DNA of 64,000 nucleotides from Candidatus Helarchaeota archaeon (GTDB lineage: Archaea > Asgardarchaeota > Lokiarchaeia > Helarchaeales > HEL-GB-A), in NCBI GenBank assembly GCA_013375455.1, contig JABXJT010000005.1:46989-110988 (forward strand). The letters run 5' to 3'. The position numbers and the translations under genes are program-made. This document shows positions 53,535-62,444 of this stretch, one piece after another. The first letter of the stretch is position 1. Every line of letters starts with the position of its first letter. The notes under the pieces are model-generated. The model ran no database searches, was not told the origin of the DNA, and saw only the letters and a program-made list of their open reading frames with translations.

Positions 53535-54656
53535 ATGTCGATAATTGAAAAAATGTTTGAAGCAGCTTCGGATTTACCGAACTCTTGGATTACTGAATGG
53601 AAAAAATCGAAGAAAGTTATCGGGTTTTTATGCGCCTATATACCGGAAGAGTTAATTCATGCCGCTGACATTCTCCCAATACGTATAACTGGTCGCGGAC
53701 ACAGCGATTCTACACTCGCCGATGCGTGCATGTCCCGATTGAATTGTCCTTTCGCAAGATATCTATTAGATAGCGTGCTTTCGGGAAAATTGGATTTTCT
53801 GGATGGAGCAATCGCATATAATTCATGTGATCACGTGCGACGTATGTTTGACAATTGGCGATTTCGGCACGAACCCCCCTTCTACCATTTTCTCAGCATT
53901 CCCCACCGGACTGACGAGTTGGCAATGAAATGGTTCAAGGAAGAAATAACTAATCTCAAAGAACATGTTGAATCACAGTTCAAAGTTACCATCTCAGATG
54001 AGAATCTCACAAATGCGATCAAGGTGTATAATGAAACCCGTGACCTCCTCGCCTCACTCTATGATCTCAGAAAAAAAGAAGCTCCCCCAATTAAAGGAAC
54101 CGACGTTGCAGCGATAATGACTGCTTCCATGTCCATACCAAAAGATATCTTCAACAATCTCCTTGGGCAACTCCTCGAGGAATTGGAAGGGAAGGAAGGG
54201 TACGGTGACCTTCCCCGCCTCATGATTGTAGGGAGTTTGGTAGATAATCCCGAATATGTCAGGATAATTGAAGATTTAGGCGCATTGGTGGTCACTGACA
54301 GCCATTGTTTCGGGTCCAAATACTTTTGGAATAAGGTTGAAGAAGACAAACCTCCTCTAGATGCCCTTACAGAACGATATTTATTGCAATCACCGTGTCC
54401 TCGGATGCTCGATGATAAATCAGGTCATGAAACTCGACTCAATCACGTTAAAAATTTGATTAAAGAGTACTATGTAGATGGTGTTGTCTTCGAGCGGATG
54501 GCCATGTGTGACCTCTGGTCAGGAGAAATCTACATGCTCCAAAAAGAATTGAAAGAATTAGGCGTGCCTACTCTCATTCTCGAACGTGATTACATTATCT
54601 CCGGAGTTGGACAGATGAAAACACGCTCTCAAGCTTTTATCGAAGTTTTAAAGTGA
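53535..54656 (+). CDS. BcrC/HgdB-like 2-hydroxyacyl-CoA dehydratase subunit (operon B)
   Basis: This 373-residue subunit has its likely cluster ligands at Cys71 (LNCPFAR), Cys98 (YNSCDHVRR) and about Cys325 (MAMCDLW). Length matches BcrC (about 386) and HgdB-type subunits. It must pair with one or several of the three BcrB-like proteins that follow. ATG has GAGG seven nt upstream. It is the only small subunit in operon B, so three large subunits compete for it or replace one another. Confidence 0.9.
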   Translation: MSIIEKMFEAASDLPNSWITEWKKSKKVIGFLCAYIPEELIHAADILPIRITGRGHSDSTLADACMSRLNCPFARYLLDSVLSGKLDFLDGAIAYNSCDHVRRMFDNWRFRHEPPFYHFLSIPHRTDELAMKWFKEEITNLKEHVESQFKVTISDENLTNAIKVYNETRDLLASLYDLRKKEAPPIKGTDVAAIMTASMSIPKDIFNNLLGQLLEELEGKEGYGDLPRLMIVGSLVDNPEYVRIIEDLGALVVTDSHCFGSKYFWNKVEEDKPPLDALTERYLLQSPCPRMLDDKSGHETRLNHVKNLIKEYYVDGVVFERMAMCDLWSGEIYMLQKELKELGVPTLILERDYIISGVGQMKTRSQAFIEVLK

Positions 54657-54681
54657 GATATGGAAGTGTTGAGGTTCATTT

Positions 54682-55989
54682 ATGGCTGAAACCCCCAAGA
54701 AATACCCCATGTGGGATACAATCATTAGCTATCTTGACGCTGCGGAGAAACTTCTGGGAGGCGGAGCCAAAGAAGGAATCGCTCCAAGTTTTTTTAGTTT
54801 ATTTTCTTCTTTTCTCCGAAAATTGTACGAAGCAGAAGCTCAAGGTTTTCCAAAAATGATGTATAATTTCTGCATTCCCCCTGAATTGTTTCATTCGTTC
54901 GAGGGGACTTATCCTATATTTCAAGAGGTTGGGAGTGTTGGGCTTTCTATAGTTGGAACGCAGCACCAAAAATACATTGACCTTGCAGAGGAAAACGGAA
55001 TTGCCCCGGAGCAATGCAACGCTCAAAAAATTTGGATTGGAGCCATGATGGCAAATGAAATTTTTAAACCAGATGGCATTGTTTATACAACCCAACCCTG
55101 TGATTCCACGAATATTTTATATCAAATAATGCAAAATTCATATGACGTTCCCACTTATACCATTGATGTGCCATACTGGGCTCATGATCCCGACTCAGAA
55201 TTTTATGATGAGCGAACGATTCCTTATATGGTTAATCAATTGAAAGGATTGATTGTTTGGGCGGAAAAAAATTTCGGTCTTCAATTTGATTCAGAACGCT
55301 TTCGATATGTAATGGAATTATCAAATCAAGCAAGAGAGGCAACTCTGGAAGTTAATGAGCTCAAGAGGGCCATACCTACCCCTTTGCCAAGCCTGACCTC
55401 TTTTTTTACTTATGTGGCTCTTACATCCAGCGCTGGTACTCAAACAGCAGCTGATTACTGCAAATTAGTTCGTGATGAGGCAGCTGAATATGTGAAACAG
55501 AAGAAAGGGCCCTTGCAGGAGCAAGGTAAGGAGGAGAAATTTAGGGTTATCTGGATTTATCTTCCTATTTTTTGGGACCTTTTGCTCTTTAATTGGATGG
55601 AACGGAAATTTGGCGCCGTAACCGTTGTGGACCTCTTGGGATATAGTCTGGCCCAACCGGTAGATCTCTCCAGTGAGGAAAAAATGTTCGAGGGGCTAGC
55701 TCGGACGATCCTAGATATTCCAATGGGGGCTCAAAGTCGCGGACCCGCCGAATATTATTTGGATTATGTTATACATGTCGTAAAGACCTATAAAGCCGAT
55801 TGTGCTATTTATGGTGGTCATTTGGGATGCAAACATTCTTGGGGCATCGCAAATCTCTTCAAAGAGAAATTAGATGAGGCTACTGGTATCCCGACCTTGA
55901 TCTTTGAACTTGATGCGATGGATAACCGTCCCACTACCTCTAGAATGATTAAATCAAAACTAAAAACCTTCTTCACTGAAATGCTTTGA
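54682..55989 (+). CDS. BcrB/HgdA-like subunit, tandem copy 1 (operon B)
   Basis: This 435-residue member of the HGD-D family has candidate ligands Cys112 (PEQCNAQK), Cys140 (TQPCDSTN) and Cys384 (LGCKHSW). Additional Cys64 (NFCIPPE) and Cys374 (ADCAIY) are near the site. It is a close paralogue of the next gene, sharing long identical stretches. ATG 54682 follows GAGG by seven nt. It lies 25 nt after the BcrC-like gene. Confidence 0.9.
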   Translation: MAETPKKYPMWDTIISYLDAAEKLLGGGAKEGIAPSFFSLFSSFLRKLYEAEAQGFPKMMYNFCIPPELFHSFEGTYPIFQEVGSVGLSIVGTQHQKYIDLAEENGIAPEQCNAQKIWIGAMMANEIFKPDGIVYTTQPCDSTNILYQIMQNSYDVPTYTIDVPYWAHDPDSEFYDERTIPYMVNQLKGLIVWAEKNFGLQFDSERFRYVMELSNQAREATLEVNELKRAIPTPLPSLTSFFTYVALTSSAGTQTAADYCKLVRDEAAEYVKQKKGPLQEQGKEEKFRVIWIYLPIFWDLLLFNWMERKFGAVTVVDLLGYSLAQPVDLSSEEKMFEGLARTILDIPMGAQSRGPAEYYLDYVIHVVKTYKADCAIYGGHLGCKHSWGIANLFKEKLDEATGIPTLIFELDAMDNRPTTSRMIKSKLKTFFTEML

Positions 55990-56019
55990 TATTTTATTTA
56001 ATTAATATGAGATGCTGTA

Positions 56020-57330
56020 ATGGCTGAAACTCCTAAGAAATACCCCATGTGGGATACAATCATTGGCTATCTTGATGCTGCAGCGAAATTTTCTGGAGCT
56101 CCTCAGCAAAAAGAGGGAATCAGCCAAAGTTTTTTAACAATTTTTACTTCTTTTCTTCGAAAATTATATGAGGCAGAAGCTCAAGGTATTCCCAAAATAC
56201 TGTATAATTTCTGCATTCCCCCTGAATTGTTTCACGCATTCGATAGGACCTATCCTGTCTGTCAAGAGGTTGGGAGTGTTGGGCTTTCTTCAATAGGAAC
56301 GCAGCACATAAAGTACATTGAACTTGCAGAGGAAAACGGAATTGCCCCGGAGCAATGCAACGCTCAAAAAATTTGGATTGGAGCCATGATGGCAAATGAA
56401 ATTTTTAAACCAGATGGCATTGTCTATGCATCCCAACCCTGTGATTCCACGAATATTTTATATCAAGTAATGCAAAATTGGTATGACGTCCCCACTTATA
56501 CCCTGGATGTGCCATACTGGGCTCATAATCCCGACTCAGATTTTTATGATGAGCGAACGATTCCGTACTTTGTTAATCAAATAAAGGGATTTATTGCTTG
56601 GGCGGAAAAAAATTTTGGGCTCACATTTGATTCAGAACGCTTTCGACACGTGATGGAATTGTCAAATCAAGCAAGAGAGGCAATTCTGGAATTTAATGAG
56701 CTAATGAGGGCTGTACCTGCCCCCTTGCCAAGCATGACCTCTTTTAATACTTATGTGGCTCTTACAACCAGCGCTGGTACTCAACCAGCAGCTGATTATT
56801 GCAAATTGGTTCGTGATAAGGCAGCTGAAAATGTGAAACTGAAGACGAGTCCACTACAGAAGCGAGGCAAGGAGGAGCAATTTAGGGTTGTCTGGGTTTA
56901 TCTTCCTGTCTTTTGGGACTTCCAGCTCTTTGGTTGGATGGAACGAAAATTTGGCGCCGTGACCGTTATGGACCTTATGGGATACAATCTGGCCAAACCG
57001 GTAGATCTCTCCAGTGAAGATTCCATTTTTAATGGGTTAGCCGGAATAATTTTAGATATTCCTATGGGGGCTCAAAGCCGCGGACCTGCCGAATATTATT
57101 TGGATTATCTTTTACATGTCGTAAAGACCTATAAAGCCGATTGTGCCATTTATGGCGGGCATTTGGGCTGCAAGCACTCTTGGGGCATCGCAAGTCTCCT
57201 CAAAGAGAAATTATATGAAGCTACTGGTGTCCCAACCTTGATCTTTGAAGTTGATGTGATGGATAACCGTCCCGTTACCTCTAAAATGATTAAAGCAAAA
57301 CTAAAAACCTTCTTTACTGAAATGCTTTAA
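56020..57330 (+). CDS. BcrB/HgdA-like subunit, tandem copy 2 (operon B)
   Basis: This 436-residue protein is very similar to copy 1, including long identical DNA runs around the CNAQKIWIGAMM and PCDSTNILYQ regions, so the pair arose by recent duplication or gene conversion. All candidate cluster cysteines of copy 1 are kept. Differences concentrate in loops around residues 20-45 and 260-300. GAGATG lies before ATG. It lies 30 nt after copy 1 and 40 nt before copy 3. Confidence 0.9.
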   Translation: MAETPKKYPMWDTIIGYLDAAAKFSGAPQQKEGISQSFLTIFTSFLRKLYEAEAQGIPKILYNFCIPPELFHAFDRTYPVCQEVGSVGLSSIGTQHIKYIELAEENGIAPEQCNAQKIWIGAMMANEIFKPDGIVYASQPCDSTNILYQVMQNWYDVPTYTLDVPYWAHNPDSDFYDERTIPYFVNQIKGFIAWAEKNFGLTFDSERFRHVMELSNQAREAILEFNELMRAVPAPLPSMTSFNTYVALTTSAGTQPAADYCKLVRDKAAENVKLKTSPLQKRGKEEQFRVVWVYLPVFWDFQLFGWMERKFGAVTVMDLMGYNLAKPVDLSSEDSIFNGLAGIILDIPMGAQSRGPAEYYLDYLLHVVKTYKADCAIYGGHLGCKHSWGIASLLKEKLYEATGVPTLIFEVDVMDNRPVTSKMIKAKLKTFFTEML

Positions 57331-57370
57331 CCTTTTATTTAAGTCACAAATGAAGAATTGAGATGATATA

Positions 57371-58696
57371 ATGGTAGAAACAGAAAAGAAATATCCGATG
57401 TGGGATACACTCATTAACTACATCGATAGAATGGCAGACATTTTCGGTACCATGATGACATCCGAAGCGACTGGGGAAACGATAGTCAACCCGAAATTCC
57501 TTAGTATTCTCTCAAATTACCTCAAGGGATTATATAAGGCCGAAGCCGAAGGAACTCCGAAAATGATGTACAATTTTTGCATTCCACCTGAAGTCCTGTA
57601 TGCTCTAGATGCTTATCCGGTATGTCAAGAAGTCGGATCGGTTTTATTAACGGTTGTTGGGCAACAACATATCAAATATATCAATTTAGCTGAAGAAAAT
57701 GGAATTCCTCCAGAACAATGCAACGCTCAAAAAATTTGGATCGGAGCAATGATGGCAAATGAAGTATTTAAGCCAGACGGCATTGTTTATGCATCCCAAC
57801 CCTGTGATTCCACGAATATTTTATATCAAGTAATGCAAAATTGGTATGACGTTCCCACTTATACCCTCGATGTGCCGTATTGGGCTCACGATGTTGATTC
57901 CTTATATTATGATGAGCGTACCGTTCCCTACTTTGCTGCACAAACTAAAGGAGTAATCGAATGGGCTGAAAAAAGCTTTAACCTGAAATACGACCCTGAA
58001 CGTTTAAAGCAGATAATGGCACTTTCAAATGAAGCACGAGAACTCTGTCTCGAAATAAACGAGCTCATGACCGCGGATCCCCCTCCTCTACCAAGCATGT
58101 TAACCTTCACGACCTACGTGGTTCTTGCAACGAGTGCTGGGACTCAAGCATGCGTAGATTATCTTAAATGGACCAGAGATAAAGCGGCAGATATGGTAAA
58201 GCGCAAAACGGGTGCATTGCAAGAGATGTATCAAAAGGAGACCAAGTTTCGGGTCGTTTGGATCTACATCCCTGTCTTTTGGGATTTATTCATGTACGAT
58301 TGGATGGAGCGGAAATTTGGCGCCGTGACAGTAATGGATTTGATGGGATACAATCTGGCCCAACCGGTGGACCTCTCCAGTGAGGAAAAAATCTTCGAAG
58401 GATTAGCTCGGACGATTATGGACATACCTATGGGAGCTCAAAGTCGCGGACCTGCCGAATATTATCTAGATTACCTCCTTCATATCGTGAAGAAATACAA
58501 AGCAGATTGTGCGATATATGGCGGGCATATGGGCTGCAAGCACTCTTGGGGCATTGCATCGCTGCTGAAAGATGAACTTTATAAAAGGACAGGTGTTCCC
58601 ACGTTGCTCTTTGAAGTCGACACGATGGATCCCAGGCAAGTCTCCTCAAGAGACGTCAGAAAGAAAATCAGAATGTTCTTTAAGGAAATGCTCTAA
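57371..58696 (+). CDS. BcrB/HgdA-like subunit, tandem copy 3 (operon B)
   Basis: This 441-residue protein is the most divergent of the three tandem copies but has the same cysteine set (NFCIPPE, PEQCNAQK, SQPCDSTN, ADCAIY, MGCKHSW). A short insertion (MTSEATGETIVN) near residue 35 and a changed VNELMTADPPPLPS loop distinguish it. Some stretches (CNAQKIWIGAMMANE; ASQPCDSTNILYQVMQN) are nearly identical to copy 2 in DNA, which suggests ongoing gene conversion. It is 27 nt before the activator gene. Confidence 0.9.
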   Translation: MVETEKKYPMWDTLINYIDRMADIFGTMMTSEATGETIVNPKFLSILSNYLKGLYKAEAEGTPKMMYNFCIPPEVLYALDAYPVCQEVGSVLLTVVGQQHIKYINLAEENGIPPEQCNAQKIWIGAMMANEVFKPDGIVYASQPCDSTNILYQVMQNWYDVPTYTLDVPYWAHDVDSLYYDERTVPYFAAQTKGVIEWAEKSFNLKYDPERLKQIMALSNEARELCLEINELMTADPPPLPSMLTFTTYVVLATSAGTQACVDYLKWTRDKAADMVKRKTGALQEMYQKETKFRVVWIYIPVFWDLFMYDWMERKFGAVTVMDLMGYNLAQPVDLSSEEKIFEGLARTIMDIPMGAQSRGPAEYYLDYLLHIVKKYKADCAIYGGHMGCKHSWGIASLLKDELYKRTGVPTLLFEVDTMDPRQVSSRDVRKKIRMFFKEML

Positions 58697-58723
58697 TAAC
58701 AAGAAAAAGATTATTTGGTTACT

Positions 58724-59566
58724 ATGATTGTTGCTGGAATCGACGTTGGAAGCCTAACTGGAAAGTGCGTCGTTTTAAAAGCTGCGCAAAAGTTTGGAAT
58801 GAATGAAATTTTAGCCACTTCAATTACCCATACGAGAGTAAAGCCGGTACAAACAGCAACAATCGTTTATGAGGAAGCGCTTCAAAAAGCCAACTTAACT
58901 AAAGGTGAAATTAAATACAGCGTCGGAACTGGCTATGGGCGAATAAGAATCCCCTTTGCGGATAAGAATATTTCTGAAATCTCGTGCCATGGACGGGGCG
59001 CGTTTTATTACTTACCCAACGTGAGGACAGTCATTGATGTAGGCGGGCAAGACAGCAAGGTAATCCGAGTAAATGAAGTTGGGAAGCTTGTAGATTTCAC
59101 AATGAATGATAAATGCGCGGCTGGAACTGGTAGATTTCTTGAAGTGATGGCTAAAGCGCTGGAAACTACATTAGATGAAATGGGACCTCTCGCTCTTAAA
59201 TCGACCCGTCCTGCAATGATATCTGCTCAATGTAGTGTTTTCGCAGAAACAGAGGTCGTCAGTCTCATTGCGGATGGGGTATCCGTTGCGAACATTATTG
59301 CAGGAATAACCGAATCGATTGCCAGCCGGATCGTTTCGTTAGTGAATCGGATAGGGCTCAAAGAGGATGTGACAATAACTGGGGGCGTTGCGAAGAATAT
59401 CGGCGTGGTCAAGAGCATCGAGAAAAAATTAAACCTGAAAGTCAAGAAAGTGCCCATCGATCCACAGCTAGTTGGCGCGCTCGGGGCAGCTCTTTTTGCA
59501 AAAGATGAAATAGCCAAAGAAGTGAAAGTCATCGCCAAGCGAAAATTGAAGAAATGGGATTTTTAA
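58724..59566 (+). CDS. dehydratase/reductase activator ATPase (HgdC/BcrD type)
   Basis: This 280-residue ASKHA-fold ATPase uses ATP to push one low-potential electron into the dehydratase/reductase. The phosphate loops AGIDVGSLTGK (4-14) and VIDVGGQDSK (103-112) are present. Cys131 (NDKCAAGTG) and Cys170 (SAQCSVFAE) are the ligands for the [4Fe-4S] cluster bridging the homodimer. ATG 58724 fits the family N-terminus; TTG 58715 would add three residues. It is the only activator gene in the window; operon A has none. Homodimeric HgdC/HadI is the expected form, because no second BcrA-like ATPase is seen. Confidence 0.93.
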   Translation: MIVAGIDVGSLTGKCVVLKAAQKFGMNEILATSITHTRVKPVQTATIVYEEALQKANLTKGEIKYSVGTGYGRIRIPFADKNISEISCHGRGAFYYLPNVRTVIDVGGQDSKVIRVNEVGKLVDFTMNDKCAAGTGRFLEVMAKALETTLDEMGPLALKSTRPAMISAQCSVFAETEVVSLIADGVSVANIIAGITESIASRIVSLVNRIGLKEDVTITGGVAKNIGVVKSIEKKLNLKVKKVPIDPQLVGALGAALFAKDEIAKEVKVIAKRKLKKWDF

Positions 59567-59572
59567 ACCAAA

Positions 59573-60382
59573 ATGAGTGAATCGGATCCTATAAATGCAG
59601 TTGCTGCAATTCATGCGTTTATTGCAGCCAAAAAAAAGACTATCTCAACCATTAATGAGATTTCATGCCCCACTTCCATCGATGAATTAAAAAAATCACT
59701 CAATTTTAAATACGATGAAGAGGCTGAAACGGTTTTCCTTCTCAAAGAAGATGTTTTCGTTGAACTTGGTCCCCCACAATATGAATCTGTCGCCTATGTT
59801 GCTATCACTCGCACACCCACTGAGGTTCGAGATGGATTAATCACGCTCATCGGGCCTGACATTCCCAAATCCGAAGGAAAATCGATGAATTTTGGCCAGG
59901 TACTCCTATTTGGTGGTCGCAATATAACGGCCCTCGAGTATAAGGAATTAGAACGGGAAATTTTTCACCTTAAAAATCTTGAAGGATTTATGATCCGTGC
60001 CTTGCCAAATAAGCTCTGGTGTCGCGTGAGTAAGGGAGTGGGGCGGCGCGGATTTTCCTTTGAAACGCTAGGTAAAGCCTTAATGATTTCGTACAAAGAA
60101 AAATTTCCCTCCATAGAAACAATGGAAATTCTCTTTGTCACAACCGACGCTCCTCGTGATTTTTTAGAATTGAAGGTTCTGGGCACTGAAATTCGGAAAG
60201 AATACATTGCCCAATACTCCACTCATCTAAAATCGCGGCTTGCTGATTTGACTGAAAAACAACGTGCTGATTGTACCAATCCTTGGGACTGTGATGAATG
60301 CGACTATACAGAAGTCTGTGATGAGGTTAGAGATATAATCGATAAAATGAAGGCATATCACAAGAAAATAGATAATTTATGA
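59573..60382 (+). CDS. acetyl-CoA synthase (CdhC/AcsB) central-domain-like protein
   Basis: This is a 269-residue protein. Residues about 63-225 resemble the alpha/beta region of acetyl-CoA synthase that precedes the A-cluster: DGLITLIGPDI, GQVLLFGGRNI, KLWCRVSKGVGRRGF, LGKALMIS and FPSIETMEILFVT. Instead of the A-cluster pattern and its CGC nickel motif, it ends with Cys234, 240, 243 and 249 (C-x5-C-x2-C-x5-C) and stops. It thus cannot assemble a standard Ni site, but could hold an Fe-S cluster or zinc. It lies six nt after the activator and ends operon B. A redox or CoA-handling accessory role is inferred. The homology is by eye. Confidence 0.6.
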   Translation: MSESDPINAVAAIHAFIAAKKKTISTINEISCPTSIDELKKSLNFKYDEEAETVFLLKEDVFVELGPPQYESVAYVAITRTPTEVRDGLITLIGPDIPKSEGKSMNFGQVLLFGGRNITALEYKELEREIFHLKNLEGFMIRALPNKLWCRVSKGVGRRGFSFETLGKALMISYKEKFPSIETMEILFVTTDAPRDFLELKVLGTEIRKEYIAQYSTHLKSRLADLTEKQRADCTNPWDCDECDYTEVCDEVRDIIDKMKAYHKKIDNL

Positions 60383-60414
60383 AGAAAGCCAATTAGATCC
60401 TTCTAAATAAATAG

Positions 60415-60422
60415 TTTTTTTT
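60415..60422 (+). terminator. oligo-T terminator of operon B
   Basis: Eight T residues lie about 33 nt after the last stop codon of operon B, at the start of an AT-rich spacer. This is the expected archaeal termination signal. Confidence 0.5.
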
Positions 60423-60451
60423 AGCGTATTTAGTATCTTCAGGAAAGGATG

Positions 60452-60760
60452 TCATAGCGTTAATGGAGTCTCCTTTAAATTTATATCCTTAAACCGTTCT
60501 CGATAATATCGAAAGAGTTCAAGGGGAAATGGATTTCCAGGGAGAATTAGCCGCTTTCTATACCATCTCCAATAATTTAGGTCCTCAATCAGATAAATCT
60601 GATAAATAATATCAAGCCAACGCGAGAGAACAAACTTTTCTGTATCATTTTTTAAATATTTTTTAAATGCCTTAAACCAAAACGCAAAAGGTGACTTCCC
60701 CAAGTCATCTATGTTTAAGAAATATTTTTTTATGGAAATATACAACTCAATTTTTCCCAT
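60452..60760 (-). CDS. small basic hypothetical protein
   Basis: This 102-residue protein is rich in aromatic, Lys and Arg residues (FKAFKKYLKND, LNYWRWYRKRLILPGNPFP). It lacks a clear ribosome binding site, but ATG 60760 is preceded by an AT-rich stretch. No family is recognised. It lies 50 nt downstream of the beta-helix gene on the same strand and convergent with operon B. It is probably a real gene, though a chance frame cannot be excluded. Confidence 0.45.
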   Translation of the reverse strand: MGKIELYISIKKYFLNIDDLGKSPFAFWFKAFKKYLKNDTEKFVLSRWLDIIYQIYLIEDLNYWRWYRKRLILPGNPFPLELFRYYRERFKDINLKETPLTL

Positions 60761-60810
60761 ATACTTAAAACAATTTGATTACTTAAAAAAACTTCGAGGT
60801 TTCAGCCATA

Positions 60811-62208
60811 TTAATTCAATGCAATATGCCTTCTTCTTCGATGAATGCGCAATGCCCAGATGGCTATTGCTCCTGCGGCAATCACTGATATAACAATAAT
60901 AATGATATCCAAAATATTGGATTCAGGAGGTCTATCTTGAATGGTATTGTTTTCTATGACGGTCCCGCGACAATCCCCATCTAAATAAATGCCCAATAGA
61001 TTCCCAATTAAATTATTATTTATAATAGTGGTATTTCTTGAATATGTCAGCCAGATGCCATACTCCTGATTATTCGATATGTTATTCCCATCGATGGTAT
61101 TGTTATCCGCGTAAATGAAATAAATCCCCCATAACCCATTGACGATGGTATTGTTCAGAATGGTGCTATTTCCCGTGAATCCTAGTAAAATACCGGCATA
61201 GTTACTAGTAAGTACATTTCCGATGATGGAATTGTTGTCACTATCATAAATGTAGATACCATAATTAATTCCATTGTAGATGTAATTTCGGAACAAAGTG
61301 CAATTAAATGCATCCCTTAATGTCAGACCCCATTTATTATGATCATAGATAATATTATCTGAAATCGTGAAGTTTACTACGAGACTTGAGTAGATACCAA
61401 ATTCATTATTAGAATAAACGGAATTATTCGCAATGATGCAATCATATGCGGCTCCGTTTTTGATACCTATTCTATTACTGAAAATTGTATTGTTTGCGAT
61501 TACACCTTCACTGATGTGACCAAAAATACCATGATTCACATTATTAAAAATCGTGTTATTCCAGATCGTGCAGTTTCCCCACGTTCCTGCATTGATACCA
61601 TCCTCATTATCATAAATGGTATTATTTTGAATAATAATCCATTGACTATCAGAAATGGAGGCGATGCCAGCACCGCTATTGTTTTGAAATCGATTTGCCA
61701 ATATGGTGATATTCTCTAGATCCAAGGCCCATTCAATTCCACAATCTCCATTGTTCGCTATGGTATTATTAATTATTTGAATACCATCAGTTTTTGATGC
61801 CAAGCTAATACCGTCTCCATTGTTGCTTTGAATACTATTATTCTCGAGAATACCATTAGTCACGTTAAATAATAGAACGCCATAATCGGAACTCCTCCTT
61901 ATGGTGCAATTCTTTACTCTCAAATGGGCCCAAACATTCCATATTTTTACGCAGGTATAGGTGAATAATCCATCGATAGTCAAATTTTCGATTCGATATG
62001 GGTCCACAGGGGTACCAGAACCGTTGCACCAGTCATACATAGCAGCAGTTTGAGAGATATTTCCATCAATCACCAAATAGTTAATAGTTACAGATTTTGT
62101 AAAAGTGCAGCTCCCCTTATTAGTGATTACTTGCAATGGAAAAACAGGGGTATAAATCCATAATCCAATTAAAAAGACTGAGAAAAATATTTTTAGGAGG
62201 GATCTCAT
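60811..62208 (-). CDS. secreted NosD-like beta-helix protein with C-terminal anchor
   Basis: This 465-residue protein has a signal peptide (about 5-24), about fifteen right-handed beta-helix turns (NNTIxxNxxxGI, with many NxS/T sequons), then a membrane helix (ILDIIIIVISVIAAGAIAIWAL) followed by RIHRRRRH. It is like the 8737 protein but without Ig-like repeats. It is probably a surface-anchored carbohydrate-active or adhesive protein. The start is ATG 62208, with a weak GAGAA site. It is divergent from the CDC48 N-domain gene. Confidence 0.83.
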   Translation of the reverse strand: MRSLLKIFFSVFLIGLWIYTPVFPLQVITNKGSCTFTKSVTINYLVIDGNISQTAAMYDWCNGSGTPVDPYRIENLTIDGLFTYTCVKIWNVWAHLRVKNCTIRRSSDYGVLLFNVTNGILENNSIQSNNGDGISLASKTDGIQIINNTIANNGDCGIEWALDLENITILANRFQNNSGAGIASISDSQWIIIQNNTIYDNEDGINAGTWGNCTIWNNTIFNNVNHGIFGHISEGVIANNTIFSNRIGIKNGAAYDCIIANNSVYSNNEFGIYSSLVVNFTISDNIIYDHNKWGLTLRDAFNCTLFRNYIYNGINYGIYIYDSDNNSIIGNVLTSNYAGILLGFTGNSTILNNTIVNGLWGIYFIYADNNTIDGNNISNNQEYGIWLTYSRNTTIINNNLIGNLLGIYLDGDCRGTVIENNTIQDRPPESNILDIIIIVISVIAAGAIAIWALRIHRRRRHIALN

Positions 62209-62444
62209 TCAGATCAATTCTCAAATTTTTAAATTGGAATTTTTTTATTTTCAACCAATTTTTCTAATTGTTTATTAATTCGAACCCATTTTTAAATTCA
62301 TAATTTAATTTAACATTTAGCAGATATTTTAATTAGAGAAGGAATCTAACAATTCTATTCTCAAAATTTAACAAAGGAAATCATTTCTTACTTTTTAACA
62401 TTTTAATCCTATGATACATTCATTATTTTGAGGATTGATGCACA

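Noticed and set aside
53535..59566. Firm assignment of operon B as a benzoyl-CoA reductase
   Set aside because: Sizes match BcrC, BcrB and BcrD, but 2-hydroxyacyl-CoA dehydratases are equally close. A second BcrA-like ATPase is absent, and no ring-cleavage or dienoyl-CoA hydratase genes are nearby.
60711..60893. 60-codon plus-strand frame across the small-gene/beta-helix junction
   Set aside because: It spans the ends of two minus-strand genes, has no ribosome binding site and reads as random composition.
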